From positions 1,426,001 to 1,490,000 of the forward strand of contig NZ_BEWC01000001.1 in assembly GCF_003112575.1 (NCBI RefSeq): DNA of 64,000 bases, in the 5' to 3' direction. The first letter of the stretch is position 1. Every line of letters begins with the position of its first letter. The notes below the pieces were generated by a model that was given only the letters and a program-made list of their open reading frames with translations, did no database searches and had not been told where the DNA came from. The translations under genes and the position numbers were made by a program. The DNA is from Streptomyces ardesiacus. GTDB lineage: Bacteria; Actinomycetota; Actinomycetes; Streptomycetales; Streptomycetaceae. Positions 51,799-59,927 of the stretch are shown here, piece after piece.

Positions 51799-51975
51799 GT
51801 ATGTCATGTATTTGGTGTCACGCAAAGACGGTCTCATGGTTGCGTGTGCGGGTCGCCGGCGGAGCGCGGCCCGGACGGCGGAGGCAGGCGCCCCGTCACG
51901 GCCTGCGACACCTTTGCTGCAAACCGACGTCATTGCGCGACACGTATGTCACGTATAGGATGTCGGGCAAAAGTA
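51799..51975. repeat. Two 27-bp-like direct repeats in a divergent promoter region
   Basis: A copy begins at 51799 (GTATGTCATGTATTTGGTGT, then CACGCAAA) and at 51944 (GTATGTCACGTATAGGATGT, then CGGGCAAA). They agree at 22 of 28 positions. One is next to the STAS gene start (51742), the other just before the HTH gene (51985). They may be operators of the HTH protein or paired promoters; this is inference. Confidence 0.65.
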
Positions 51976-51984
51976 GTCCCTAGG

Positions 51985-52350
51985 ATGCTGCGCATGGTTG
52001 AACTGCCTGAATCTCACTCCGGATGGACGTTCGTCACCAACCACGCACGTGTACTCGCGGCCATCGCGGACAATCCAAACGTGCGGATTCGCGACATCGC
52101 CGCCCACTGCAGACTCACCGAACGCGCCGTCCAGCGGATCATCTCCGACCTGGAACAGGACGGCTACCTCTCCCACACCCGCGACGGACGCAGCAACACC
52201 TACCGCATCGAACCGGACAAGGTTCTTCGCCACCCGGCGGAAGCGGGCCTGACCGTGGCCGCGCTGCTGTCGCTGCTCGTGCAGGACGAGACGGACCACG
52301 GACGGTCCGCCGGCACCTCCCCTGCGGCCCGCTTCAGCGCCGCGCGATAG
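51985..52350 (+). CDS. Winged-helix (MarR/ArsR-like) DNA-binding protein
   Basis: 121 aa from ATG 51985 (51994 is also possible; the upstream signal is weak). The wHTH is clear: FVTNHARVLAAIADNPNVRIRDIAAHCRLTERAVQRIISDLEQDGYLSHTRDGRSNTYRI at about residues 12-75. This type regulates by binding inverted or direct repeats. It is divergent from the STAS gene, with repeats between, suggesting self- and STAS-regulation. Confidence 0.8.
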   Translation: MLRMVELPESHSGWTFVTNHARVLAAIADNPNVRIRDIAAHCRLTERAVQRIISDLEQDGYLSHTRDGRSNTYRIEPDKVLRHPAEAGLTVAALLSLLVQDETDHGRSAGTSPAARFSAAR

Positions 52351-52380
52351 AAGGGCTGGGCGGTCCGATCACGCGGGAGG

Positions 52381-53667
52381 TCATGAGGTGGCCTGGTGCG
52401 TGGGGGCCGGGGCGGGGACGCCGAGTGCGAGGAGAGCGGTGTCGTCGTCGAGGCCGTCACCGAAGCCGTCCAGCAGTGCCGCCAGAGCTTCCACCACGGC
52501 CTGGGGCGACTCGCCGGCGTGTGAGGCCGCCAGGGCACGCAGGGCCTCGTCTCCGTACAAAGCGCTACGGTCCTCCCCCGTACGGGCTTCGGTCAGGCCG
52601 TCGGTGTACAGGAGGAGGGTGTCCCCGGCTCCCAGGACCGTCGTGGCGGTGGCGAACGAGGCCGTGGGCAGGATGCCGACGAGGAGGCCGCCCGGCGTGG
52701 GCAGGAAGTCGGCCGTGCCGTCGGCGCGCAGGACCAGGGCCGGCGGGTGGCCGCCCGAGGCGAGTCGGACGGTGACCTTCCCGGATGCTGTGTCCGGCTC
52801 CAACGTGCCGAAGATCACGGTGCAGTAGCGCGGGTCACTCCCGTTGTAGCGCTCGTGGAGTGCCTGGTTGAGGGTTGTCAGCGCGGCGACCGGGTCCGGG
52901 TCGTGCGCGGCCGCGGCGCGCAGGGTGTAGCGGGTCAGCGAGGTGACCGCGGCGGCCTCGGGACCCTTGCCGCACACGTCACCGAGGAAGAAGGCGAAGC
53001 TCTTTCCGTCACTGGGGAAGAGGTCGTAGAAGTCGCCGCCGAGGCGGTCGGGGGAAGCGGTGCGGTAGTGCGCGGCCGCTTCCATCCCCGGTACGGACGG
53101 CAGATCCGCCGGCAGCAGCGACTGCTGGAGAACGGCCAGGGCGTCCTGGAGCCTGGCCCGGTCCGCTTCCGCCTGCTCACGCGCTCGTTCCGCGGCCTTC
53201 CGGGCGCGGAGCAGTTCCTCTTCGTAGGAGCGGCGGTCGCGGGCGTCGAAGACGGTGGTGCGGATCAGCAGGGGCTCGCCGGAGCTGCCGTGTTTCACGA
53301 CGGACGAGACCAGGACCGGAATGCGGCCGCCGTCGGCCTGCTTCACCTCCAGCGCGATCCCGCTGATCCGGCCCTGCATCCGAAGCAGAGGCGCGAAGTG
53401 CGTCTCGTGGTAGAGCTTGCCCCCCACGGTGAGCAGGTCGGTGAAGCGCAGCCTGCCGACCACGCTCGCCCGCTCAAGGCCCAGCCACCCGAGCAGCGTG
53501 GCGTTGATCTTGCAAATGGTGCCGTCCATCAGCGTGGACAGATACCCGCAGGGCGCGCTCTCGTAGAGTTCCTCCGCGCTGTCCTCCAGCAGGGAGGCGA
53601 AAGCCGCGCTCGACGCCTCGCCGTTGTCCGGGTCGGAGGGGTCGGGCTCGTGCCCGGTGCGGCACAT
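52381..53667 (-). CDS. RsbP-like PAS-coiled-coil-SpoIIE phosphatase
   Basis: 428 aa, ATG 53667 overlapping the RsbQ-like stop by one base. A PAS domain (about 30-145: APCGYLSTLMDGTICKINATLLGWLG) is followed by a coiled coil (RRSYEEELLRARKAAERAREQ, about 148-185) and a PP2C domain (GGDFYDLFP, LGDVCGKGPEAAAVTS, LLLYTDGLTEAR, GLDDDTALLAL). This is the domain order of B. subtilis RsbP, which needs RsbQ. The partner gene lies directly upstream, so the pair is probably a small-molecule-sensing phosphatase. Naming is by architecture. Confidence 0.88.
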   Translation of the reverse strand: MCRTGHEPDPSDPDNGEASSAAFASLLEDSAEELYESAPCGYLSTLMDGTICKINATLLGWLGLERASVVGRLRFTDLLTVGGKLYHETHFAPLLRMQGRISGIALEVKQADGGRIPVLVSSVVKHGSSGEPLLIRTTVFDARDRRSYEEELLRARKAAERAREQAEADRARLQDALAVLQQSLLPADLPSVPGMEAAAHYRTASPDRLGGDFYDLFPSDGKSFAFFLGDVCGKGPEAAAVTSLTRYTLRAAAAHDPDPVAALTTLNQALHERYNGSDPRYCTVIFGTLEPDTASGKVTVRLASGGHPPALVLRADGTADFLPTPGGLLVGILPTASFATATTVLGAGDTLLLYTDGLTEARTGEDRSALYGDEALRALAASHAGESPQAVVEALAALLDGFGDGLDDDTALLALGVPAPAPTHQATS

Positions 53668-54470
53668 CACCGCAGACGCGCCAGGAAGTCGGTGATCGCC
53701 GCATTGGTCGCCTCGGGCGCGGACAGCTGCGGACAGTGCCCGGTGGCGTCCAGCGTGATCAGGGTCGAGCCCGCGATGGCCTGGTGCACGAACGCCCCGA
53801 CCTCCCGGGGGGCGATGACGTCCTGCGTGCACTCCAGTATGAGCGTCGGCACCCCGACGCCCTTGAGGTCCTGCCTCGAGTCGGAGAGGAAGGTGGTCCG
53901 GGCGAAGATCCGGGCGATGTCCGGGTCCGTGGCGCAGAAGCTGTTCTTCAGCTCCTCGCCCAGCTCCGGCCGGTCGGCGTTGCCCATGATGACCGGTGCC
54001 ATCGTCGCCGACCAGCCCAGATAGTTCGACTCCAGGGAGGTGAGCAGCTCGTCGATGTCCTCGGCGCTGAAGCCGCCGCGGTAACCTTCCTCGTCGATGT
54101 AGCAGGGGGACGGCGCGACCATCACCAGAGCGCCGATCCGCGACGGAACCCTTCCGGCGGCCAGCACGCCGATCATCGCGCTCACCGAGTGACCGACGAA
54201 GACCGCGTCGCGCAGGTCGAGCGCCTCACAGATCTCCACCACGTCCGTGGCGTAGCCGTCCAAGGACGTGTAGCGGTCTTCGGAGAAGGCGGACAGGTCC
54301 GAACGTCCCGAACCCACGTAGTCGAAGAGCACCACCCGGTAGTCGTCGACCAGAGCCGGCAGGGTGTGCCGCCACATGTTCTGGTCACAGCCGAACCCGT
54401 GGGCGAGCAGCACCGTACGCCCCAGCGGGTTGCCCGTGACCGTGACGTTGTTCCTGCGCTTGACGTCCAT
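53667..54470 (-). CDS. rsbQ: RsbQ-like alpha/beta hydrolase
   Basis: 267 aa. It aligns well with RsbQ: LAHGFGCDQNMWRHTLPAL, VLFDYVGSGRSDLSAFSEDRY, LDGYATDVVEICEALDL, FVGHSVSAMIG. The triad is Ser95, Asp217, His245 (RsbQ Ser96, Asp219, His247). RsbQ and the plant receptors D14/KAI2 share this fold and bind or hydrolyse a small hydrophobic signal. It is overlapping with and translationally coupled to the RsbP-like gene. The ligand is unknown. Confidence 0.88.
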   Translation of the reverse strand: MDVKRRNNVTVTGNPLGRTVLLAHGFGCDQNMWRHTLPALVDDYRVVLFDYVGSGRSDLSAFSEDRYTSLDGYATDVVEICEALDLRDAVFVGHSVSAMIGVLAAGRVPSRIGALVMVAPSPCYIDEEGYRGGFSAEDIDELLTSLESNYLGWSATMAPVIMGNADRPELGEELKNSFCATDPDIARIFARTTFLSDSRQDLKGVGVPTLILECTQDVIAPREVGAFVHQAIAGSTLITLDATGHCPQLSAPEATNAAITDFLARLR

Positions 54471-54746
54471 GCATCCACCTTCTCAGGTTCCCCCGCCTTC
54501 CCGGCAACGGGACCGCTCTTCCCCATGTCCCAGCCGCCGTCTTTCCTGCTCAGGCACATGCGTACGCCATGCAGAGACGGAACGGGCAGGGTCCGCGTAC
54601 CCAGGAGTGCCGGACGCTATCTCCCCGTCGCTCGATATCTCGGCGGACCCCAGCCCTGGTCCTCGGTGAGCTCCGCGTCGTGCGGCAGTTCCAGGACGCT
54701 GCCGCAGCGCTGGCACAGCTAGCTCGTGCACCTGCAGGCCTGCCCT
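54471..54746. other. Intergenic with a short Cys-containing remnant
   Basis: On the minus strand a frame from about 54721 to 54623 reads LCQRCGSVLELPHDAELTEDQ after an in-frame TAG. It has one CxxC and no start. It may be the end of a decayed zinc-binding protein, but this is not assignable. No other feature is seen. Confidence 0.3.
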
Positions 54747-55547
54747 TCAGCTGCGTGGCTCTTCGGGGAGGAACGTCACCTGCGGGGCGCCCGTACGCGG
54801 GTGGGTGGCGACTTCCGCCGTCACTCCGTAGACCTCGGCCAGGAGTTGCGGGGTGAGGATGTCGGCGGGCCGTCCGGAGGCGGTGACCCTGCCGTCGTGG
54901 AGGACGTAGAGGCGGTCGCAGTAGTAGGCGGCCAGGTTGAGGTCGTGCAGGGCGAGCAGCACGGTGGTGGGGAGGCGGCGCAGGGTGCTGAGCACGGACA
55001 GTTGGTGGCGGATGTCGAGGTGGTTGGTGGGTTCGTCGAGGACCAGGAGGGTGGGCTGTTGAGCGAGGGCGCGGGCGATGAGGACGCGCTGGCGCTCACC
55101 GCCGGAGAGACGGTCGAAGGGGCGGTCGGCCAGATGGACGGCGTCGACCGCGAGGAGTGCGCGGTCGACGAGGTCGGCGTCCTCGGGGGTGTCACCGGCG
55201 AGGAGTCCTTTGTGCGGGGTGCGGCCCATGGCGACGACCTCGCGGACGGCGAGATCGAAGTCGGCGGCCGAGGTCTGGACCACCGCCGCCACGGTGCGGG
55301 CCAGTTGCCGTACCGGCAGCGCCCAGGCGTCGTCCCCGTCGACCCGGACCTGGCCGGCGTCGGGACGCAGGACGCGGTAGACGGTGCGCAGGAGGCTGGA
55401 CTTGCCGCTGCCGTTGGGGCCGACGAGGCCGACGGTCTCGCCCGGGCGGGCGGTCAGGGAGACGTCGCGCACCAGGTGGCGGGCTCCGGCGGTGAGTGTG
55501 ACGCCGTCGACGCGCAGTTCCGTCGGGGTGGTGCCGGTCGCGGTCAT
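54747..55547 (-). CDS. ABC transporter ATPase, BtuD/FecE type
   Basis: 266 aa from ATG 55547 (ATGA overlap with the permease gene). Walker A GPNGSGKSSLLR, signature LSGGERQRVLIARALAQ, Walker B LLVLDEPTNHLD, and AATKYCDRLYVLHDGR-like ending. It energises the cobalamin/siderophore-type permease. It is the last gene of the riboswitch-controlled transport unit. Confidence 0.93.
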   Translation of the reverse strand: MTATGTTPTELRVDGVTLTAGARHLVRDVSLTARPGETVGLVGPNGSGKSSLLRTVYRVLRPDAGQVRVDGDDAWALPVRQLARTVAAVVQTSAADFDLAVREVVAMGRTPHKGLLAGDTPEDADLVDRALLAVDAVHLADRPFDRLSGGERQRVLIARALAQQPTLLVLDEPTNHLDIRHQLSVLSTLRRLPTTVLLALHDLNLAAYYCDRLYVLHDGRVTASGRPADILTPQLLAEVYGVTAEVATHPRTGAPQVTFLPEEPRS

Positions 55548-56659
55548 GCCACTCCTCGGTCGGTGCCGCGTCGGGCGTCCCGGCGCATCAGCCACAGGAA
55601 GAAGGGCCCGCCGCACAGGGCGGTGAGCACGCCGACGGGTATCTCCATCGGTGCGGCGATCGTCCGTGCGGCGATGTCGGCCCAGATGAGGAAGACCGCT
55701 CCGCCGAGTGCCGCCGTCGGCAGGACCCGGCGGTGGTCGCCGCCGACGAACAGGCGCACGATGTGCGGCATCATCAGGCCGACGAAGCCGATCGGTCCGG
55801 CCGCCGCGACCAGCACGCCCGTGACGAGGGAGAGCAGGACGAACAGCCGGGCGCGGAAGCGGGCGACGTCCAGGCCCATGGTGGTGGCCGCCTCCTCACC
55901 GGCCAGCAGCAGGTTCAGGTTGCGGGCCTGGACCATGAGGACGCCGACGCCGAGCAGCAGGGCCGTGCTCGGCAGCCACAGCGTTCCCCAGTTGACGCCG
56001 CCGAGACCACCCAGGGTCCAGGCGAGGACCGCGCGGGCCTCGTTGCCCCGGCCGGTGGTGAGCAGCAGCAGATCGAGGACCGCGGTGAGCACCGCCGCGA
56101 TCGCCACTCCGGACAGCACCAGCCGCGACGAGGTGATGCGTCCGCCGGTGCGGGCGGTGGCGTACACGAGGACGAGCGCGCCCAGGGCGCCCACGAAGGC
56201 GGCCACCGACAGGGAGGCCGGTCCGAAGAGGGTGAACCCGAACACGATGACCGAGACCGCGCCGAGCGACGCCCCGGAGGAGACGCCGAGCAGGTACGGC
56301 TCGGCGAGCGGGTTGCGCACCAGGGCCTGCAGGGCGGTGCCGATCACCGCCAGGCCGGCGCCGGTGACCGCACCGAGCAGCACCCGCGGCGCCCGCACGT
56401 CCACCACGATGGTCTCCCGGGCCCGCGACCAGTCCGGCTGCTGCCAGTCGGCACCCAGCGCGTGCGTCACGATGCCCCACACCTGGCCCGGCGGTACGCG
56501 CACGGAGCCGATCGCGAGGCCCGCCGTTGCGGAGACCGTGAGCAAGGCGGTGAGTACCAGCAGTGTGACGGCCCACTTTGTACGGCCCACCCCCGACTCG
56601 TCGGCCTTTCGCCGTCGAACCGTCCGCTCGGCGGGCGTGCCGGTGACGGACGGGATCAC
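55544..56659 (-). CDS. ABC transporter permease, BtuC/FecD type
   Basis: 371 aa with about ten membrane segments. Family marks are RVLLGAVTGAGLAVIGTALQALVRNPLAEPYLLGVSSGASLGA and, near the end, GPIGFVGLMMPHIVRLFVGGDHR (ATPase contact). It forms a homodimer with the ATPase below. ATGA overlaps on both sides tie the three genes together. The cobalamin riboswitch upstream points to a corrinoid or cobalt-chelate substrate. Confidence 0.92.
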   Translation of the reverse strand: MIPSVTGTPAERTVRRRKADESGVGRTKWAVTLLVLTALLTVSATAGLAIGSVRVPPGQVWGIVTHALGADWQQPDWSRARETIVVDVRAPRVLLGAVTGAGLAVIGTALQALVRNPLAEPYLLGVSSGASLGAVSVIVFGFTLFGPASLSVAAFVGALGALVLVYATARTGGRITSSRLVLSGVAIAAVLTAVLDLLLLTTGRGNEARAVLAWTLGGLGGVNWGTLWLPSTALLLGVGVLMVQARNLNLLLAGEEAATTMGLDVARFRARLFVLLSLVTGVLVAAAGPIGFVGLMMPHIVRLFVGGDHRRVLPTAALGGAVFLIWADIAARTIAAPMEIPVGVLTALCGGPFFLWLMRRDARRGTDRGVA

Positions 56660-57681
56660 CGGAAGCTCTCGGGGTGCAGTCCGCGGGCCAGGTCCTCGAC
56701 CGCGTAGGCCGAGCGGATGCCGACCAGCGTGGCGGTCAGCGGCAGGACGACGAACCGCTTGTTCCTGATGGCGGGTACGTCGGCGAGCGCGGGCTGGGAG
56801 AGCAGGAACCTTTTCTTCTCCTCGACGCTACCGGCACCGGCGTAGTCGTAGACGGCGATGACCTCGGGTTTGCGCTCGACGACCTGCTCCCAGGAGACGT
56901 CGCCGAAGACGTCGTCCAGGTCGGCGAAGACGTTCTCGCCGCCGGCCAGCCGGATCAGTTCGGTACCGAGGCCCTTGCCGCCCGCGGTGAAGGCGCTCTT
57001 GTCGCCGCTGTCGTAGACGAAGACGGGCACCCGGGGCTCGCCCTCGACGGCGGTGGTGGCCTTGTCGACCCGTGCCCGGAGGCCGGCGACCAGCTCGTCC
57101 GCCCGGTCGGGCACGCCGAAGATCTTGCCGATGGTGCGGATCTCGTCGTAGGTGTCCTTCATCGTCACGCGCTTCTTGCCGCAGTACTCGCGGTTGAGGT
57201 GGGTGTCGATGCCGGCGTCGGCGAACGCCTTGCGGGAGCGGCCCTCGTTCTCGGCGAAGGCGCTTCCGTAGCCGCCGTAGACGAGGTCCGGCTCGGCGTC
57301 CAGGATCTTCTCGAACGACGGTTCCTTCTTCGCCAGTTCGGGGATCGACTCGTAGTCCTGCTTCAGCTCGGGCAGGACGGCGGAGTCGGGGAAGGCCGTG
57401 CCGACCATGCGGTCCTTCAGGCCGAGGGCGAGCATGAGTTCCGCCGGGTGCTGGTGGATGGTGACCACCCGCGACGGCGGCTCTTCGTACGTCGTCCTCA
57501 CGCCGCAGTTGTCGACGGTGACCGGGAAGCCCGCCGGCACGGCAGCCGTGGCCTTCGCGTCGCCGCCGCCCACGCCGGACGCATCGCAGCCGGTGGCCAG
57601 CAGCACGGAGGAGAGAGCCAGGGCAGTGGCCGCGGCACGGAGAAACCCGCATGTGCGGGCAGGGGTGAACGAAGGGGACAC
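56656..57681 (-). CDS. Substrate-binding lipoprotein for corrinoid/siderophore-type ABC importer
   Basis: 341 aa from GTG 57681, chosen for its GGAGG box. A signal peptide ends in a lipobox (LLATGC, Cys32). The mature part is a class III (BtuF/FepB-like) binding protein: PPSRVVTIHQHPAELMLALGLKDRMVGTAFPDSAV, the long backbone helix, and late KPEVIAVYDYAG. Its gene follows a cobalamin riboswitch, so cobalamin, cobinamide or a cobalt chelate is likely. The fold alone does not distinguish this from ferric siderophores. Confidence 0.88.
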   Translation of the reverse strand: MSPSFTPARTCGFLRAAATALALSSVLLATGCDASGVGGGDAKATAAVPAGFPVTVDNCGVRTTYEEPPSRVVTIHQHPAELMLALGLKDRMVGTAFPDSAVLPELKQDYESIPELAKKEPSFEKILDAEPDLVYGGYGSAFAENEGRSRKAFADAGIDTHLNREYCGKKRVTMKDTYDEIRTIGKIFGVPDRADELVAGLRARVDKATTAVEGEPRVPVFVYDSGDKSAFTAGGKGLGTELIRLAGGENVFADLDDVFGDVSWEQVVERKPEVIAVYDYAGAGSVEEKKRFLLSQPALADVPAIRNKRFVVLPLTATLVGIRSAYAVEDLARGLHPESFR

Positions 57682-57727
57682 GTGAAGCCTCCTGGAGTCC
57701 GCGCTCCTTGGGACGGGCCCGCGACGG

Positions 57728-57862
57728 ACCAGTGTCCTGACTCCCGGATCGACGTTCCCTCCGCCTTCCCGCGCTCGGCGCAGTGGCATGTCGGAGGGGC
57801 GCTCCCCGGTCACAGTGGCGGGACCGTGCCGGATTCGCACCGGCTTCCTGTCTCCCGTCGCG
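57728..57862 (-). promoter_or_regulatory. Cobalamin riboswitch for the ABC importer
   Basis: Read on the minus strand, the region contains the B12 box-type core GGAAGCCGGTGCGAATCCGG, then CGGTCCCGCCACTGTGACC, and further on GGGAGTCAGGACACTGG. These are the P3/J6-3 core and the end motif of the class. It lies 47-180 bp before the lipoprotein start. The RBS (GGAGG) is close enough to be sequestered, so translational as well as transcriptional control is possible. Limits are approximate. Confidence 0.9.
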
Positions 57863-57876
57863 GCGATGACCAGATG

Positions 57877-57905
57877 ATCCTACGACCCCTTGAGTCGGAG
57901 GTGAA
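57877..57905 (-). promoter_or_regulatory. Promoter for the riboswitch-importer unit
   Basis: On the minus strand TTCACC (57900-57905), a 17-bp spacer and TAGGAT (57877-57882) form a good sigma-70-type promoter. Initiation would fall about 8 bp before the riboswitch. Confidence 0.55.
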
Positions 57906-57906
57906 A

Positions 57907-57932
57907 GGGCGTGCGGACCCGGCCGCACGCCC
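57907..57932 (-). terminator. Terminator of the biosynthetic operon
   Basis: GGGCGTGCGG (57907-57916) pairs with CCGCACGCCC (57923-57932) around ACCCGG; on the minus strand it is followed by TTT. It lies 9 bp after the methyltransferase stop (57941) and separates this unit from the importer unit. Confidence 0.75.
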
Positions 57933-57940
57933 CGCCTTCC

Positions 57941-58690
57941 TCACGCTTCGCGGACCGCCCGGAGGACGAGCCGCTCGGCGTTCTCGTCGTAGGGGCGTCC
58001 GTCGAACCCGCCGAAGACCTCCACGCGGCCGAATCCGGCCTCCTCGGCCATCCGCCGCAGCTCCACCGCGCTGTACACGAACCACGTCAAGGTGGCCCGC
58101 GTCACCCGCTCGCCCCGGACCAGCACCCACTCGCTGCGCAGCCGCGCCCACTCGTCCAGCACGGTGTCGGTCTGCACCATCAGGTCGTCGCCCCGCCGCA
58201 CGACCTTGGGCGGGGTGACCCTGCGGGCCAGAAGCTCCTTCCCGGCGAGGTCCAGGACGAGCGTGCCGCCGGGCGCCAGACAGGCGTACATGGTGCGCAG
58301 TGCACGCGCGTTGTCTGCGGGATCCTCGAAGTACCCGAAGGAGGTGAACATGTTGAGGACGACGTCGAAGCCGCCCGGTGCCTCGTACTCGCGGGCGTCG
58401 GCCCGCACGTACGTCACCTCGGCACCGGCGTCGGCCGACCGCTTGCGTGCCCGGTCCAGCATGGCCGGGCTCAGGTCCACTCCGGTCACGCGGTGGCCGC
58501 GGCGGGCGAGCGGCACGGTGAACACTCCCGGCCCGCAGCACAGGTCCAGCACGCGCGACCCCTGCGGGAAGGCCAGTAGGGGAGAGGTGTCCAGCAGCTC
58601 CTCGGCCTGCTCGTGGCGCTGCTCGGAGAAGAGGAAGTCGTGGAACTCGGTCCAGAAGTCATCGTCCTGGAATCCGCCCGTCCGTGTCAT
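57941..58690 (-). CDS. Class I SAM-dependent methyltransferase
   Basis: 249 aa. The SAM site is VLDLCCGPGVFTVPLARRGH (about residue 46) with acidic GVDLSPAMLDRA. Later motifs are FDVVLNMFTSFGYF and LAPGGTLVLDLAG. ATG 58690 lies 32 bp inside the MFS gene, so it is in the same operon. It probably methylates a carboxyl, amine or hydroxyl of the pathway product, but could act otherwise. Confidence 0.88.
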   Translation of the reverse strand: MTRTGGFQDDDFWTEFHDFLFSEQRHEQAEELLDTSPLLAFPQGSRVLDLCCGPGVFTVPLARRGHRVTGVDLSPAMLDRARKRSADAGAEVTYVRADAREYEAPGGFDVVLNMFTSFGYFEDPADNARALRTMYACLAPGGTLVLDLAGKELLARRVTPPKVVRRGDDLMVQTDTVLDEWARLRSEWVLVRGERVTRATLTWFVYSAVELRRMAEEAGFGRVEVFGGFDGRPYDENAERLVLRAVREA

Positions 58691-59927
58691 CGCGCGTCAG
58701 TGCTCCTTCGTGGTCGCCGTCGGGGACAGGGCGCCGCGCCGTGCGACGGCGCAGCGTGAGCAGAAGCGGGGGAAGCAGCAGACACTGGGCGGCGGCCAGC
58801 AGCCAGAACCAGCCGGTGTGCCCGGCCCGTTCGCCGAGGCCGTACACCTGCCCGCCCAGCACGCCGCTCGCGCAGGCGCCCAGGCCCGCCGCCAGCCGCT
58901 GCTGGCCGAAGACCACGGCGTCGGAGCGGGGGCTGCGGCGCAGCGCCTCCAGGTCGTTCTTCAGGAACAGCACGATGTCGCCCAGGGTGATCAGCGCGCC
59001 GCCCGTCAGCAGTGCTGCCCGGGTACCGGCCGCCAGTACGGCCAGGCCCGCCGCCAGGCCTGCGAAGCCGATCGCCAGGGCGAGGGCGTACGGCATGCGC
59101 CGGATCAGGCCGGACGCCAGTGGCTGTACGACGATGACCAGCGTGAAGCAGAGCAGCAGCACCACGCTGTAGAACGCGCTGGAGGCGCGCTCGACGGCGT
59201 ACACCGCCAGGAAGTGCTGGAAGTGGAAGTAGAGGTAGAAGGCCAGGGCGTTGGCGGCGAACGGCAGGAGTGCCACGCCGGCCAGGAGACCCGAGGAAAC
59301 CGTCTCCTGTGATCCGGTGGGGAGTTCCGCGGGGGTCCCCGGCAGCCGTGCGTGTCCCGCCGTGACCGCGAGGAACAGCGCCGTGACGGCCGCGAACAGC
59401 CAGCCGGGCGACGACAGGACGAACGGTCCGGCGATCAACGGGCCCACGGCCATGCCCGCGTTGAGTGCCGCGTTGCCCGCCGACAGGAACGCCGGGCGGC
59501 GCTCGTCGTCGACGCCGTGCACCAGGTACGCCTTGTTCGCGGGCAGGTAGAGCGCGGCACCGCAGCACGTCAGGACCAGCGCCCAGATCGCGAGGGGCGG
59601 CCAGCGCAGGGCCAGCAGGAGCCCGGCGAAACCGGCGGTGCGTACGACCAGGGCCCACAGCATCGTGCGGCGCAGCCCGATCCGGTCCGCGAGGGCTCCG
59701 CCGACGATGCCGCCGGAGAACTGCACGAGCGACGCCACGGCCAGGACGACGCCGACCGTGCCGAGCCCCATCCCGAGCCGTTCGTGCAGGAACACCGACA
59801 TGAACGGCAGGACCATGAAGCTGCCGAGCGGAATGAGGAACGAGCTGAGCAGGAGGAACCGCAGCGGGCCGGTGAGCGGGAGCAGCGAGGCCCGCAGACT
59901 CGCTCCTCGGGTGGTTCGCTCACCCAC
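58659..59927 (-). CDS. MFS transporter, probable exporter
   Basis: 422 aa from GTG 59927 (GGAGG upstream), overlapping the ATP-grasp stop by 8 bp. Twelve hydrophobic segments; loop 2-3 carries GGALADRIGLRRTM, the MFS motif. It resembles drug/metabolite exporters of the DHA1 group. In this operon it is the natural exporter of the small molecule made by the upstream enzymes. Confidence 0.88.
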   Translation of the reverse strand: MGERTTRGASLRASLLPLTGPLRFLLLSSFLIPLGSFMVLPFMSVFLHERLGMGLGTVGVVLAVASLVQFSGGIVGGALADRIGLRRTMLWALVVRTAGFAGLLLALRWPPLAIWALVLTCCGAALYLPANKAYLVHGVDDERRPAFLSAGNAALNAGMAVGPLIAGPFVLSSPGWLFAAVTALFLAVTAGHARLPGTPAELPTGSQETVSSGLLAGVALLPFAANALAFYLYFHFQHFLAVYAVERASSAFYSVVLLLCFTLVIVVQPLASGLIRRMPYALALAIGFAGLAAGLAVLAAGTRAALLTGGALITLGDIVLFLKNDLEALRRSPRSDAVVFGQQRLAAGLGACASGVLGGQVYGLGERAGHTGWFWLLAAAQCLLLPPLLLTLRRRTARRPVPDGDHEGALTRDDTDGRIPGR

